Of a stretch of DNA of 64,000 nt, positions 1 to 9,841 are shown piece by piece. Position 1 is the stretch's first letter. Each line of letters opens with the position of its first letter. The stretch is taken from positions 62,001-126,000 of the forward strand of contig NZ_JAEKJB010000004.1 in assembly GCF_016785095.1 (NCBI RefSeq), written 5' to 3'. This DNA comes from Alloalcanivorax marinus. Lineage in GTDB: Bacteria > Pseudomonadota > Gammaproteobacteria > Pseudomonadales > Alcanivoracaceae. The translations under genes and the position numbers were made by a program. The notes under the pieces were generated by a model that did no database searches, had not been told where the DNA came from, and saw only the letters and a list, made by a program, of their open reading frames with translations.

Positions 1-374
1 TCCACGCTCACCCGACCGGCGCCCTCGATGCGACCGTGGCCTTCGAAGACGGTGACGCCGGCGTTGTCCAGCAGGCGCCGGTAGATGCCGTTGAGCCGTT
101 CGATCTCCCGGGTCTTGTTGTCGCGCAAGGTGGCCCAGTCAAAGGACCATCCCTCCACGGTATAGCCGTAATCGGCGGCGAGCCGGAATTCATCCGGGAA
201 CCCGGCGCCGTAGGCAAACAGCTTCTTGGGCACGCAGCCCACGTTCACGCAGGTGCCACCGAAAAAACGCTCCTCGATGATCGCCACCCGGGCGCCGTGG
301 CCGGCGGCCATGCGGGCGGCGCGCACACCGCCGGAGCCGGCGCCGATCACCACCAGGTCGAAGTCGTTAGCCAA
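1..374 (-). CDS. gor: Glutathione-disulfide reductase, N-terminal part (runs off the window)
   Basis: Flavoprotein that reduces GSSG with NADPH in the cytoplasm. The visible 124 residues begin with an FAD-binding Rossmann motif ([13 protein letters not shown]) and contain the redox-active disulfide CVNVGC within [13 protein letters not shown], which is typical of glutathione reductase rather than lipoamide dehydrogenase. The start is taken as TTG at 374 because the product then begins directly before the Rossmann strand and a GAGGAG ribosome site lies about 7 bases upstream. The C-terminal NADPH and dimerisation domains are outside the window. Other members of the pyridine nucleotide-disulfide family are possible, but the motif context fits Gor well. 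Confidence 0.88.
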   Translation of the reverse strand, partial: MANDFDLVVIGAGSGGVRAARMAAGHGARVAIIEERFFGGTCVNVGCVPKKLFAYGAGFPDEFRLAADYGYTVEGWSFDWATLRDNKTREIERLNGIYRRLLDNAGVTVFEGHGRIEGAGRVSV

Positions 375-412
375 CGGTCTCTCCTCGTTATTGGTCGATT
401 GAATCATTGATC

Positions 413-1978
413 TCAGGCGCCCACCCGGAAACGGGCGAAGGGCGCGTGCAGGCTCGGTCGGCCCTGGCGCAGGTAGACACCGGGTTCGATCGGCGGCCAC
501 AGTTCTTCCAGGGGCATGGAATCGCCATTGGCGTTGACCATGCGAGCGTGATGACGGCGTAGCTGACGCGGCTCGCCGACCCCGCAGGCATGGGCGATGG
601 TTTCCACCTCCTTGACCAGATTGTCATGGAAGTGGGCCACCCGTCGCCCTTTCTCGGCGGGCACCAGCCCGCGCTGCAGGCGCGGGTTATGAGTGGTGAC
701 GCCGGTCGGGCAGGTGTTGCGGTTGCACTGCATCGCCTGAATGCAGCCGAGAGCGAACATGTAGCCCCGGGCGGACACACAGAAATCCGCGCCGATCGCT
801 ATGGCCCAGGCCACCATGGTGGGATTGATCAGCTTGCCGGACGCGATCACCCGGATGCGTTCGCGCAGGCCGAAACCGTCGCGCAAATCCACCACCAGGG
901 GCAGCGACTCGGCCAGGTTCAGGCCGACATCGTCCATCAGCGACATCGGCGCGGCACCGGTGCCCCCCTCGCCGCTGTCCACGGTGATGAAATCCGGGGC
1001 GCTGTCCAGGCCGCGCTGGTGGATCTCCATGAACAGGTCCTCCAGCCACTGCCAGGAGCCGATCACGGTCTTGATGCCCACTGGCTTGCCGGTGACTTCC
1101 CGCACGCGGTGGATCATGTCCAGCAGATCAGCGGCGCAGCGAACGCCCGGCTGGCCATTCGGGCTCACCGAGGCCTCGCCGGCCGGGATGCCCCGGATGC
1201 GGGCGATCTCCGGGGTTACCTTGCTGGCGGGCAGAATGCCGCCCTTGCCCGGTTTGGCGCCCTGGCTGAGCTTGATCTCGAACATTTTCACTTCCGGATG
1301 GGCGGCGACCTCCTCGAGCTTGGCGTCGCTCAGGTTGCCCTCGTCGTCGCGCACGCCGTAGTAGGCGGTGCCGATCTGGAACACCAGATCGCAATGACCC
1401 TCGAGATGCATTTCGGTAAGCCCGCCCTCGCCGGTGTTCATCCAGCAGCCGGCGTAGCCGGCGCCCCGGGACAGGGCCTGCACCGCCGGCTTCGACAGGG
1501 CGCCGAAACTCATCCCCGACACATTGTGAAAACTGCGCGCCACGTAGGGCTGGCGAGCGTGGGGGCCGATCATCAGCGGCAGGGTCTCGGCGGCGTCTTT
1601 CTCCAGGGTCGGGTACGGTGTGTTGAGGAAGATCACCCGGCCCGGGTCGTTCTGCTTGGTGGTGCCGAACGCCACCGTGTTGCTGAGATTCTTGGCGGCG
1701 CGGTATACCCAGCTTCGCTGGGCGCGGTTGAACGGCAGTTCCTCGCGGTCCATGGCGAAGAAATACTGGCGGAAAAACTCGCCGATATGCTCGAAGAAAT
1801 AACGGAAACGGCCGATCAACGGGTAGTTGCGGCGAATGGCGTGGGCTTTTTGCAGATAGCGGTCCTGGAACCACAGCACCGCGGCGGTTACCGACAGCAC
1901 GAACAGTATCAGCAACAGACCCAGGGCCAGCCAGGTGGTCAGCAGGTCGACCCAGGCATGCAACCGATCCGACAGCAT
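413..1978 (-). CDS. FMN-binding glutamate synthase family protein, membrane-anchored
   Basis: About 521 residues resembling the synthase domain of GltB without the amidotransferase domain. An N-terminal hydrophobic segment (about residues 10-35) suggests membrane anchoring. The FMN barrel follows, with GGxG-type loops ([10 protein letters not shown]) and a C-terminal cysteine set (CNRNTCPTG) like the 3Fe-4S site of glutamate synthase. The start at 1978 (MLSDRLHAW) is preferred over an ATG nine codons upstream because AAAGGAGG lies just before it. Stand-alone proteins of this family are widespread and their substrate is mostly unknown, so true glutamate synthase activity should not be assumed. 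It is read in the same direction as gor, with a short gap. Confidence 0.85.
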   Translation of the reverse strand: MLSDRLHAWVDLLTTWLALGLLLILFVLSVTAAVLWFQDRYLQKAHAIRRNYPLIGRFRYFFEHIGEFFRQYFFAMDREELPFNRAQRSWVYRAAKNLSNTVAFGTTKQNDPGRVIFLNTPYPTLEKDAAETLPLMIGPHARQPYVARSFHNVSGMSFGALSKPAVQALSRGAGYAGCWMNTGEGGLTEMHLEGHCDLVFQIGTAYYGVRDDEGNLSDAKLEEVAAHPEVKMFEIKLSQGAKPGKGGILPASKVTPEIARIRGIPAGEASVSPNGQPGVRCAADLLDMIHRVREVTGKPVGIKTVIGSWQWLEDLFMEIHQRGLDSAPDFITVDSGEGGTGAAPMSLMDDVGLNLAESLPLVVDLRDGFGLRERIRVIASGKLINPTMVAWAIAIGADFCVSARGYMFALGCIQAMQCNRNTCPTGVTTHNPRLQRGLVPAEKGRRVAHFHDNLVKEVETIAHACGVGEPRQLRRHHARMVNANGDSMPLEELWPPIEPGVYLRQGRPSLHAPFARFRVGA

Positions 1979-2172
1979 AAATCCTCCTTTATCCGGTCCC
2001 GGCATGCTACCACGATCATCGCCCCCGGACGGCAGCGCCGGGTGAAAGCTTGGCGCCCTCTCCGCCGAAAGAATGAGAACCCGCCCGGGGCTTCCCTACG
2101 ACGAAGCTAGTACCCGGGATGGGACTGTGGTATCAAGGGGGCTCGGAATCGGGATCCGGACTGGACAACAAC

Positions 2173-2802
2173 ATGAAGATCACGGGGGTGATCGGCGCGG
2201 GGCTGACCCTGACGCTGATTCTGGGCGCGTCCACCGCGGCGGCCGACAACATCTACAAGTACCGGGGGGCCAACGGGGAGATACTGTTCACCGACCAGCC
2301 CCAGGAGAAGGTGGGCGCGCACTATACCCTGCTCTCCGTGCGCAAGGGCTGGAGCTACCAGCCCCGGGCACTCACCGATTTCCAGCGTAACCGTTACGAC
2401 ACCCTGATCCAGTCCGCCGCCGGCAGCTTCGAGGTGGAGCCGGCACTGGTGAAAGCGGTGATTCACGCGGAATCCCTGTTCGACCGCTACGCGGTCTCCC
2501 GGGTTGGTGCCCAGGGCCTGATGCAGCTCATGCCCCGCACCGCCCGTTATCTGGAAGTGACCAACCCGTTCGACGCCGGCGACAACATTCGCGGCGGCAC
2601 CCGCTTCCTCGCCTACCTGCAGAACCGTTTCGACACGCTCGATCAGGTGCTGGCCGCCTACAACGCCGGCGAAGGCAATGTGCGCCGTTATGGCGGCATC
2701 CCGCCGTTCGCCGAAACCCAGGCCTATGTGCGCAAGGTGAAGGAGCTGCGTCTGCGTTATCAGCTAGAGATGGCCGACACGGAGACGGTGGCCAGCCGCT
2801 GA
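2173..2802 (+). CDS. Lytic transglycosylase, SLT domain, exported
   Basis: Cleaves the glycan strand of peptidoglycan in the periplasm. A signal peptide is visible (MKITGVIGAGLTLTLILG..AAAD). A short region with IYKYRGANGEILFTDQP follows, typical of the DUF4124-like segment found in these enzymes. The Slt domain covers about residues 75-190 and has the catalytic glutamate in HAESLFDRYA and the motifs GAQGLMQLMP and AYNAGEGNVRRYGG. The start at 2173 is preferred over an in-frame ATG at 2119 because it places the signal peptide at the N terminus; its ribosome site is weak. It is transcribed away from the FMN protein. Confidence 0.9.
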   Translation: MKITGVIGAGLTLTLILGASTAAADNIYKYRGANGEILFTDQPQEKVGAHYTLLSVRKGWSYQPRALTDFQRNRYDTLIQSAAGSFEVEPALVKAVIHAESLFDRYAVSRVGAQGLMQLMPRTARYLEVTNPFDAGDNIRGGTRFLAYLQNRFDTLDQVLAAYNAGEGNVRRYGGIPPFAETQAYVRKVKELRLRYQLEMADTETVASR

Positions 2803-2810
2803 GCCCGCGC

Positions 2811-3128
2811 TCAATGGCCGCCGGTCGGGTCCAGGGAAACGCCCAGCCAGGGACCGTCGAATTCCAGCACGTACCGTTTCAGGCAGAACGCCGGCTGCGC
2901 GCGGCAGCGACCGCTGTGAAGGGAAAATTCCAGGCCATGGCCGGGACAGCGCAGCACCCCGTCACGCAGACTGGCGCGCTCCAAAGGGAAATCGCCATGG
3001 GGGCAACGCCGCTGCACCAGCCAGGTTTCCCCAGCCTCATGCAACAGCAATAACTCGTGTCGGCCAATGCGCACCGGCAGGCGCAGGCCGTCGTGCAGGT
3101 CCAGGGTGCGGATCAAACGGTGGAACAT
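2811..3128 (-). CDS. Small Rieske [2Fe-2S] ferredoxin-like protein
   Basis: About 105 residues. It carries both halves of the Rieske cluster motif: CPHGDFPLERASL and CPGHGLEFSLHSG. It resembles small Rieske ferredoxins of the type attached to, or serving, oxygenases and nitrite-reductase small subunits. The start at 3128 (MFHRLIRTLDL) gives a compact domain; an in-frame ATG at 3182 would add 18 residues of unlikely sequence. It converges on the lytic transglycosylase gene with 8 bases between the stops. No partner oxygenase is nearby, so the electron acceptor is unknown. Confidence 0.8.
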   Translation of the reverse strand: MFHRLIRTLDLHDGLRLPVRIGRHELLLLHEAGETWLVQRRCPHGDFPLERASLRDGVLRCPGHGLEFSLHSGRCRAQPAFCLKRYVLEFDGPWLGVSLDPTGGH

Positions 3129-3235
3129 GGCGGCTTCGTGGTAGCGATGATTCTTCGACCATAGCCGCAATGACGTCGCCAAAAAAGACCCGCCTGGCCG
3201 TCAAGCCGGGCCGCGTCACGGGCGGTGCCAACTTC

Positions 3236-3258
3236 ATCGCGACTGAAGTCGCTCCTAC
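3236..3258. repeat. REP palindrome, single copy
   Basis: A 23-base unit ATCGCGACTGAAGTCGCTCC-TAC matches the arms of the paired repeats at 8433-8488 (same core). It lies in the 283-base gap between ppsA and the Rieske gene. A degraded second arm may follow at about 3272-3289 but is not convincing. Confidence 0.7.
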
Positions 3259-3355
3259 CTAATCCTCAACCTACGGAGTCGCGCTTGATGCCACCTCGTA
3301 GCGTCTCGTCGTGGCCACAATGGAGGATTCGGCCCACGAACGCACGACACGACGC

Positions 3356-3394
3356 CCACGAAAAAGCCCGGCGCAAGGCCGGGCTTTTTCGTGG
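3356..3394 (-). terminator. Rho-independent terminator after ppsA
   Basis: A long palindrome with arms CCACGAAAAAGCCCGGC and GCCGGGCTTTTTCGTGG around a tiny loop. The GC stem is flanked by A and T runs, so it can work in both directions. It lies 18 bases after the ppsA stop codon. Confidence 0.9.
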
Positions 3395-3411
3395 ATCGGT
3401 GGGGACGCTGG

Positions 3412-5784
3412 TCAGTGGCCGTGTTTCTCGGCCAGGTAGAACCAGGTATTGAGCACCGAATCCGGGTTCAGGGACACCGAGGAGATGCCCTGCTCCATCA
3501 GCCACTTGGCCAGATCCGGGTGATCGGACGGGCCCTGGCCGCAAATGCCGATGTACTTCTTCTGGGCATTGCAGGCATCGATGGCCATCTTCAACAGCAC
3601 CTTCACCGCCGGGTCCCGCTCATCGAACAGGTGGCTGATGATGCCGGAATCCCGGTCCAGGCCCAGAGTCAGCTGGGTCAGGTCGTTGGAGCCGATGGAG
3701 AAGCCGTCGAAGAACTTCAGGAACTCGTCGGCGATCAACGCGTTGGTGGGCAGCTCGCACATCATGATCACGCGCAGACCGTTCTCGCCGCGCTTGAGAC
3801 CGTTCTTGGCCAGCAGGTCGATGACCTGCTCGGCTTCGCCCGGCGTGCGCACGAACGGCACCATGATCTCCACGTTGGTGAAGCCCATTTCGTCACGCAC
3901 CTTCTTCAGGGCACGGCACTCGAGCTCGAAGCAATCGCGGAAATTCTCGCTGATGTAGCGGCTGGCGCCCCGGAAGCCCAGCATCGGGTTCTCTTCGTGG
4001 GGTTCGTACAGGCTGCCACCGATCAGGTTGGCGTATTCATTGGACTTGAAGTCGGACAGCCGCACGATGGCCTTTTCCGGGTGGAAAGCGGCGGCCAGGG
4101 TGGAAATCCCCTCGACCAGCTTTTCCACGTAGAACTCCACCGGATCGTCGTAACCGGCGATGCGCTTGTCCGCCGCCTGTTTAACGTCCTTCGGCAGGCC
4201 GTCGTAGTTGAGCAGCGCCTTGGGGTGCACGCCAATCATGCGGTTGATGATGAACTCAAGGCGCGCCAGACCCACGCCCTGGTTGGGCAGGGTGGCGAAA
4301 TCGAAGGCCCGGTCCGGGTTGCCCACGTTCATCATGATCTTGAACGGCAGTTTGGGCATGGACTCGATGGAGTTGCGCTGAATGTCGAAGTCCAGCTTGC
4401 CTTCATAGATGTTGCCGGTGTCGCCCTCGGCGCAGGACACGGTCACTTCCTGGCCGTCCTTGAGCTGCTCGGTGGCGTCGCCGCAGCCGACGATGGCCGG
4501 CACGCCCAGCTCACGGGCGATGATCGCCGCGTGGCAGGTACGGCCACCGCGATTGGTGACGATGGCGGAAGCACGCTTCATGACCGGTTCCCAATCCGGG
4601 TCGGTCATGTCGGTGACCAGCACGTCGCCGGCTTCCACGCGGTCCATTTCCTTGATGCTGCTGACGATGCGAACCGGGCCGGCGCCGATGCGCTGACCGA
4701 TGGCGCGACCTTCCACCAGCACCTTGCCGGTCTGCTTGAGCAGGTAACGCTCCATCACCGAGGCGTCGGAACGGCTCTTCACCGTTTCCGGGCGGGCCTG
4801 CACGATGAACAGCTTGTTGGTATCACCGTCCAGCGCCCACTCAATGTCCATGGGCATGCCGTAGTGTTTTTCGATCTCGATGGCCTGGCGGGACAGATCC
4901 TCCACCTGGGCATCGGTGAGGCAGAAACGCAGGCGGTCGGCCTGGGGTACATCCACGGTCTGCACGGACTTGCCGGCGCTGGCTTCGCTGCCGTAGACCA
5001 TTTTCTGCAGCTTGCTGCCCAGGTTACGGCGCAGAATCGACGGCTTCTTGTTGAGCAGCGTCTTCTTGTGCACGTAGAACTCGTCCGGGTTCACGGCACC
5101 CTGCACCACCATCTCGCCGAGGCCGTAGGAGGCGGTGATGAACACCACGTCGCGGAAACCGGATTCGGTGTCCAGGGTGAACATGACGCCGGCGGCGCCG
5201 GTCTCGGAGCGCACCATCTGCTGCACGCCGGCGGACAACGCCACCAGCTTGTGGTCAAAACCCTGGTGCACCCGGTAGCTGATCGCGCGATCGTTGAACA
5301 GGGAGGCGAACACCTCCTTGACCGCCACCATCACGTGGTCCAGGCCACGGATATTGAGGAAGGTTTCCTGCTGGCCGGCGAAGGATGCGTCGGGCAGGTC
5401 CTCGGCGGTGGCGGAGGAACGCACCGCTACCGGGAACTCGGCGTCGTCGCCACCCATTTTTTCGTACGCGTCCCGAATCGCGGCTTCCAGAGCGGGCTGG
5501 AAGGGGGCATCCACCACCCACTTGCGAATCTTTTCACCGGTTTCCGCCAGAGCCACCACGTCTTCCACGTCCAGCGCGCCGAGGGCGTCGTTGATCTTGG
5601 TGGTGAGATCGTTGTGTTCCAGGAATTCACGGAACGCTTCCGCGGTGGTGGCAAAACCGCCCGGGACGGACACGCCGGCCGCCGCCAGGTTGCTGATCAT
5701 CTCGCCAAGGGAGGCATTCTTGCCGCCGACGCGCTCCACGTCGTCCTTGCCCAGATCCTGAAACCAGACTACGTATTCCGCCAA
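3412..5784 (-). CDS. ppsA: Phosphoenolpyruvate synthase
   Basis: Makes PEP from pyruvate and ATP (AMP and phosphate as products), the entry to gluconeogenesis from three-carbon acids. At 790 residues it is full length. The N-terminal ATP-grasp domain has [11 protein letters not shown] and [21 protein letters not shown]. The swivelling domain has [14 protein letters not shown] with the phosphorylated histidine at about residue 418. The C-terminal PEP barrel ends with [17 protein letters not shown] and ICGQGPSD containing the catalytic cysteine. The start is TTG at 5784 with AAGGAG seven bases upstream. It is divergent from ppsR, its regulator. Next to a propionate operon it fits growth on acids that yield pyruvate. 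Confidence 0.97.
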   Translation of the reverse strand: MAEYVVWFQDLGKDDVERVGGKNASLGEMISNLAAAGVSVPGGFATTAEAFREFLEHNDLTTKINDALGALDVEDVVALAETGEKIRKWVVDAPFQPALEAAIRDAYEKMGGDDAEFPVAVRSSATAEDLPDASFAGQQETFLNIRGLDHVMVAVKEVFASLFNDRAISYRVHQGFDHKLVALSAGVQQMVRSETGAAGVMFTLDTESGFRDVVFITASYGLGEMVVQGAVNPDEFYVHKKTLLNKKPSILRRNLGSKLQKMVYGSEASAGKSVQTVDVPQADRLRFCLTDAQVEDLSRQAIEIEKHYGMPMDIEWALDGDTNKLFIVQARPETVKSRSDASVMERYLLKQTGKVLVEGRAIGQRIGAGPVRIVSSIKEMDRVEAGDVLVTDMTDPDWEPVMKRASAIVTNRGGRTCHAAIIARELGVPAIVGCGDATEQLKDGQEVTVSCAEGDTGNIYEGKLDFDIQRNSIESMPKLPFKIMMNVGNPDRAFDFATLPNQGVGLARLEFIINRMIGVHPKALLNYDGLPKDVKQAADKRIAGYDDPVEFYVEKLVEGISTLAAAFHPEKAIVRLSDFKSNEYANLIGGSLYEPHEENPMLGFRGASRYISENFRDCFELECRALKKVRDEMGFTNVEIMVPFVRTPGEAEQVIDLLAKNGLKRGENGLRVIMMCELPTNALIADEFLKFFDGFSIGSNDLTQLTLGLDRDSGIISHLFDERDPAVKVLLKMAIDACNAQKKYIGICGQGPSDHPDLAKWLMEQGISSVSLNPDSVLNTWFYLAEKHGH

Positions 5785-5824
5785 GGTCGTCTCCTTAAGT
5801 GTTGCTGGCCGAGGAACCCGGGAC

Positions 5825-5839
5825 CGGTGTGGTACACCG
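5825..5839. promoter_or_regulatory. Candidate operator in the ppsA leader
   Basis: A 15-base inverted repeat CGGTGT-GGT-ACACCG, 41-55 bases upstream of the ppsA start, in the ppsA/ppsR divergent region. Its size suits a dimeric regulator, but no regulator is identified and it may be chance in GC-rich DNA. Confidence 0.3.
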
Positions 5840-5992
5840 TGTTTCGGCGGTTCCCGGCTTTACCGGAATGAATCGAGGCGCCATTCTACCCAAAACGACG
5901 GCGCTTTGCCCGCCCGTATTGGCGAAACTGTTACGACTTTTGTGGAAGCCCCGCGCGACCCCGCGCGAGCTGTTACCGGGAGCTCCAAGTTC

Positions 5993-6811
5993 ATGAAAAG
6001 AACGGCTTTTTTTATTTCCGACGGCACCGGCATCACCGCCGAGACCCTGGGACACACCCTGCTCAGCCAGTTCGGCAGCATAGAATTTAACCAGGTCACC
6101 ATCCCGTATGTGCAGTCCGACGAGCTCGCTCGCCAGGCGGTGAACCGCATCGACCGGGCCGCCCGGGACGACGGCGCCACCCCGGTGGTGTTCTCTACCC
6201 TGGTTAACGATACCCACCGCCAGATCCTGCATACCTGCAAGGGTCGGGTGCTGGATTTGTTCACCGCCTATCAGAAGCCGCTGGAGGAAGAGCTGGGCGT
6301 ACCGGCCAACCACAAGGTGGGCCAGAGCCACGCGATCCGCGACCAGCAGGCCTACCGCATCCGCATCAACGCGGTGCATTTCGCGCTCGATAACGACGAT
6401 GGCGCGCGCACCCGCCACTATGATCAGGCGGACCTGATCCTGGTCGGGGTATCACGCTCCGGCAAGACCCCGACCTGCCTGTACCTGGCGCTGCAGTTCG
6501 GCCTGTTCACCGCCAACTATCCGCTGACCGAGGACGACTTCGACGACCTGCGCCTGCCCGACGCCCTGGCCCCACACCGACACAAGCTGTTCGGGCTGAC
6601 CATCAACGCGGAGCGCCTCAGCGCCATTCGCAGCGAGCGCAAGGCCGGCAGCCGTTACGCATCGCCGCGCCAGTGCGACATGGAAGTGCGCGCCCTGCAG
6701 GCGCTGTACAACAAGTTCAATATTCCCCACCTGGATGCCACCGAGCTGTCCATCGAGGAGATCAGTACCCGTATTCTGGCCATGACCGGCCTGCAGCGTC
6801 GGCTGCAGTAA
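5993..6811 (+). CDS. ppsR: PEP synthase regulatory protein (kinase/pyrophosphorylase)
   Basis: 272 residues of the DUF299/PSRP family. These proteins inactivate PEP synthase by ADP-dependent phosphorylation and reactivate it with phosphate. The product begins MKRTAFFISDGTGITAE, the conserved N-terminal motif, and contains the nucleotide-binding loop GVSRSGKTPTCLYLA. The ATG at 5993 is chosen over an in-frame ATG at 5906 because the family starts at this point; GGGAG lies about 11 bases upstream. Placement back to back with ppsA is the usual arrangement and supports the function. Confidence 0.95.
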   Translation: MKRTAFFISDGTGITAETLGHTLLSQFGSIEFNQVTIPYVQSDELARQAVNRIDRAARDDGATPVVFSTLVNDTHRQILHTCKGRVLDLFTAYQKPLEEELGVPANHKVGQSHAIRDQQAYRIRINAVHFALDNDDGARTRHYDQADLILVGVSRSGKTPTCLYLALQFGLFTANYPLTEDDFDDLRLPDALAPHRHKLFGLTINAERLSAIRSERKAGSRYASPRQCDMEVRALQALYNKFNIPHLDATELSIEEISTRILAMTGLQRRLQ

Positions 6812-6823
6812 ACCCAACTCCGA

Positions 6824-6896
6824 AGGAGCGACTTTGTAGGAGCGACCGGGCGACTGAAGCGGAGCGCCGCCCGGTCGCTCCTACAGTCGCTCCTAC
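6824..6896. repeat. REP-type nested inverted repeat
   Basis: The inner stem is GTAGGAGCGACCGGGCG (6836-6852) with its complement ending at 6884. An outer stem GGAGCGACT (6824-6832) pairs with AGTCGCTCC (6885-6893). Together they can form one long hairpin between the converging ppsR and prpD genes. The core GTAGGAGCGAC is shared with the other REP units of the window, but the stem is extended differently. It may also terminate transcription. Confidence 0.75.
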
Positions 6897-6908
6897 AAGG
6901 GGGCCGGC

Positions 6909-8393
6909 TCAGATGACCAGCCGATCCATGAACTCGTTGACCGGCGTGGCCTCGAGGCGCCCGGCGTCGCGGCACAGCTCCATGATTGCCGCCGCCCGAC
7001 CGGCCGGGAAGCGGGTCGCCAGGTTGCGGAGGAACTTGTCTTCCAGTACCGGAATGCCCTCCTCCCGGCGCCGGCGGTGGCCGATCGGGTATTCCACCGC
7101 CACCTGCTCGGTGCTGGAGCCGTCGCTGAAAAACACCTGCACGGCGTTGGCGATGGAGCGCTTCTCCGGATCGTAGTAATCCTTCGAATAGCCCGGGTCC
7201 TCGACGATCTCCATTTTTTCGCGCAGTTGGTCGATGATCGGATGGGCCTGGTGGAAGGCGTCCTCGTAATGGTCCGCGTTCAGTTCGCCCAGGATCAGTG
7301 GCACGGCGGTCATGTACTGGATGCAGTGATCGCGGTCCGCCGGGTTGGCCAGCGGGCCCTGCTTGGAAATGATGCGGATCGCCGAATCGTGGGTGGTAAT
7401 GACGATGCGCTCGATCTGGTCGAGGCGGTCCTTGACCTTCGGATGCAGGGTCACCGCCGCCTCGCAGGCGGTCTGGCTGTGGAATTCCGCGGGGAAGCTC
7501 AGCTTGAACAGAATGTTTTCCATCACGTAGGAACCGTACTCGCGCTGGAACTTGAAGCGGCGGTCCTGCTCCGGTTTGAGCTTCTGGTCCTTGTTGGTCT
7601 TGGAAAACAACACGTCATAGAAGCCCCACTGCGGCGCGCTGAGCGCGCCGGGGATGCCCATCTCACCGCGCCGGGCGATATCCGCCAGGCGTACCGCCCG
7701 GCTGGTGGCGTCGCCGGCGGCCCAGGATTTTCGCGAACCGGCGTTGGGGGCGTGCCGGTAGGTGCGCAGGGACTGGCCGTCCACCCAGGCGTGGGACACG
7801 GCGGAGAGCAGTTGTTCCCGGTCAGCGCCCATCAGGCGTGCCACCACCGCCGTGGACGCCACCTTGACCAGTACCACGTGATCCAGGCCAACCCGGTTGA
7901 AGGAATTTTCCAACGCCAGCACGCCCTGGATTTCATGGGCCATGATCATCGCTTCCAGCACCGTCTTCATGGTCAGCGGCGGCTTACCCACGGCCAGGTT
8001 CTTCTGCGACAGATGGTCGGCCACCGCCAGGATGCCGCCCAGGTTGTCGGACGGGTGGCCCCACTCCGCCGCCAGCCAGGTATCGTTGTAGTCCAGCCAG
8101 CGCACGATGCAGCCGATGTCCCAGGCCGCCTTCACCGGATCAAGCCGGAACGAGGTGCCCGGCACCCGGGCGCCATGGGGCACCACGGTGCCTTCCACCA
8201 GGGGGCCCAGGTGCTTGGTGCATTCCGGGAAGCGCAACGCCAGCAGGCCGCAGCCCAGGGTGTCCATGAGACACAGGCGCGCGGTGTCCCAGGCCTCCTC
8301 CGACTGGATCTCATAGCCGAGCACATAGTCGACGATGTCCTGGATTTCCGGGTCGTAGTCGGGGCGTTGGTTCTGATCCACATTGCCGGTCAT
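6909..8393 (-). CDS. prpD: 2-methylcitrate dehydratase (MmgE/PrpD family)
   Basis: 494 residues, the full PrpD length. PrpD dehydrates 2-methylcitrate to 2-methyl-cis-aconitate in propionate breakdown. Recognisable family stretches include [20 protein letters not shown], the [20 protein letters not shown] segment, and the region around [20 protein letters not shown]. The start ATG at 8393 has AAGGAGG seven bases upstream. It is the last gene of gntR-prpB-prpC-acnD-prpF-prpD. Having both prpD and acnD/prpF gives two routes for the dehydration step; many operons carry one or the other, and some gammaproteobacteria carry both. Confidence 0.95.
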   Translation of the reverse strand: MTGNVDQNQRPDYDPEIQDIVDYVLGYEIQSEEAWDTARLCLMDTLGCGLLALRFPECTKHLGPLVEGTVVPHGARVPGTSFRLDPVKAAWDIGCIVRWLDYNDTWLAAEWGHPSDNLGGILAVADHLSQKNLAVGKPPLTMKTVLEAMIMAHEIQGVLALENSFNRVGLDHVVLVKVASTAVVARLMGADREQLLSAVSHAWVDGQSLRTYRHAPNAGSRKSWAAGDATSRAVRLADIARRGEMGIPGALSAPQWGFYDVLFSKTNKDQKLKPEQDRRFKFQREYGSYVMENILFKLSFPAEFHSQTACEAAVTLHPKVKDRLDQIERIVITTHDSAIRIISKQGPLANPADRDHCIQYMTAVPLILGELNADHYEDAFHQAHPIIDQLREKMEIVEDPGYSKDYYDPEKRSIANAVQVFFSDGSSTEQVAVEYPIGHRRRREEGIPVLEDKFLRNLATRFPAGRAAAIMELCRDAGRLEATPVNEFMDRLVI

Positions 8394-8432
8394 GGTGCCT
8401 CCTTGATGATGCGTTCGGTTGGCGGCGGAGCT

Positions 8433-8488
8433 ATCGCGACTGAAGTCGCTCCTACAATGTCTTCTGTAGGAGCGACTTCAGTCGCGAT
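8433..8488. repeat. REP pair (perfect inverted repeat) between prpF and prpD
   Basis: Two 24-base arms, 8433-8456 and 8465-8488, are exact reverse complements with an 8-base loop. The core is GTAGGAGCGACTTCAGTCGC. It lies inside the prp operon and could reduce downstream transcription or protect the 3' end of the upstream message. Confidence 0.85.
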
Positions 8489-8498
8489 CCGGCGGCGC

Positions 8499-9680
8499 TT
8501 ACGAAAGCACGTCGCCGGGCACGCGCACCCAGCCTTCCATCAATACCCGGGCGCTGCGACTCATGGTGGCCTTGGTGACCTGCCAGCGGTCGCCTTCCCG
8601 GCGCGCTTCACCGCCCACCTTGAGCGTACCGGAGGGATGACCGAAACGCACCGAGTCCCGCTCGCCGCCGCCGGCGGCCTGGTTCACCAGGGTGCCCGGG
8701 ATAGCGGCGGCGGTGCCGATGGCCACCGCCGCGGTGCCCATCATGGCGTGGTGCAACTTGCCCATGGAAAGCGCCCGCACCAGTAGATCGATATCGCCGG
8801 CGGCCACGGTCTTGCCGCTGGAGGCCAGGTATTCCCGGGGCGGCGCCACGAACGCCACTTTCGGCGTGTGCTGGCGCTGCTCGGCCTCCTCCAGGGACTG
8901 GATCAGCCCCATGCGCAGGGCGCCGTGGGCACGGATGGTCTCGAACCGGGCCAGCGCCCGGGCATCCTCGTTGATGTCGCCCTGCAGCTCGGTGCCGGTG
9001 TAACCGATGTCCTCGGCATTGACGAACACGGTGGGGATACCGGCGTTGATCATGGTCGCCTTCAAGGTACCGACGCCGGGCACCTCCAGGTCGTCCACCG
9101 GGTTGCCGGTGGGGAACAGGGCGCCCTCCCCGTCCGCCGGATCGAGGAACTCGATTTTCACCTCGGCGGCGGGAAAGGTGACGCCGTCCAGCTCGAAGTC
9201 ACCGGTTTCCTGCACCTCGCCGTTGGTGATCGGGATGCGGGCGATGATGGTCTTCTCGATGTTGGCCTGCCAGATGCGGATTTCCGCCTCGCCGTTGTCC
9301 GGTATCCGCGACGGGTCCACCAGACCGTTGCTGATGGCGAAGGCGCCCACCGCGGCGGTCAGGTTGCCGCAGTTGCCGCTCCAGTCGATGAACGGCTTGT
9401 CGATGGAGACCTGGCCGAACAGGTAATCCACGTCGTGGCCTTCGCGGGCACTGGCGGACAGGATCACCGTCTTGCTGGTGCTGGAGGTGGCGCCGCCCAT
9501 GCCGTCGGTGTGCTTGCCGTAGGGGTCGGGGCTGCCGATCACGCGCAGCAACAGAGCGTCGCGGGCCGGGCCCGGCACCCGGGCGGCTTCCGGCAGATCA
9601 TCAAGCCGGAAGAACACGCCCTTGCTGGTGCCGCCACGCATGTAGGTGGCGGGTATCTTGATCTGTGGTGCGTGGGACAT
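8499..9680 (-). CDS. prpF: 2-methylaconitate isomerase PrpF
   Basis: 393 residues of the PrpF/DUF453 (diaminopimelate-epimerase fold) family. PrpF converts the trans-2-methylaconitate released by AcnD to the cis isomer. It starts MSHAPQIKIPATYMRGGTSKG, the conserved N terminus with the MRGGTSKG motif, and contains DWSGNCGNLTAAVG with the cysteine expected in this fold. The ATG at 9680 has AAAGGA just upstream; longer in-frame openings to 9842 have no family sequence. It lies directly downstream of acnD, the usual partner. Confidence 0.95.
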   Translation of the reverse strand: MSHAPQIKIPATYMRGGTSKGVFFRLDDLPEAARVPGPARDALLLRVIGSPDPYGKHTDGMGGATSSTSKTVILSASAREGHDVDYLFGQVSIDKPFIDWSGNCGNLTAAVGAFAISNGLVDPSRIPDNGEAEIRIWQANIEKTIIARIPITNGEVQETGDFELDGVTFPAAEVKIEFLDPADGEGALFPTGNPVDDLEVPGVGTLKATMINAGIPTVFVNAEDIGYTGTELQGDINEDARALARFETIRAHGALRMGLIQSLEEAEQRQHTPKVAFVAPPREYLASSGKTVAAGDIDLLVRALSMGKLHHAMMGTAAVAIGTAAAIPGTLVNQAAGGGERDSVRFGHPSGTLKVGGEARREGDRWQVTKATMSRSARVLMEGWVRVPGDVLS

Positions 9681-9713
9681 AGCAGGTCCTTTCAGTTGGT
9701 ATGGGCTTGCGCA

Positions 9714-9833
9714 GGCACGCTGGCACGCTGGCACGCTAAAAGACAACCACGTCTGAGCCGCCGTGCTTGCCGCTGCCACCGCCGCGCGGCTCTTTCCGAA
9801 AGCCCGTCGGCTGGCTCGGATAGCGTGCCAGCG
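9714..9833. repeat. Iterated short repeats in the acnD-prpF gap
   Basis: Three tandem copies of GGCACGCT lie at 9714-9737, and the reverse complement AGCGTGCC followed by AGCG lies at 9822-9833 near the acnD stop. The arrays face each other across about 84 bases with no open frame. The layout resembles the gap at 12466-12605. Confidence 0.6.
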
Positions 9834-9841
9834 TCCAGGCA

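Noticed and set aside
3391..5871. Very long open frame on the + strand opposite ppsA
   Set aside because: It mirrors the codon pattern of ppsA in GC-rich DNA, has no recognisable domains and is rich in His/Gln/Val runs typical of antisense frames.
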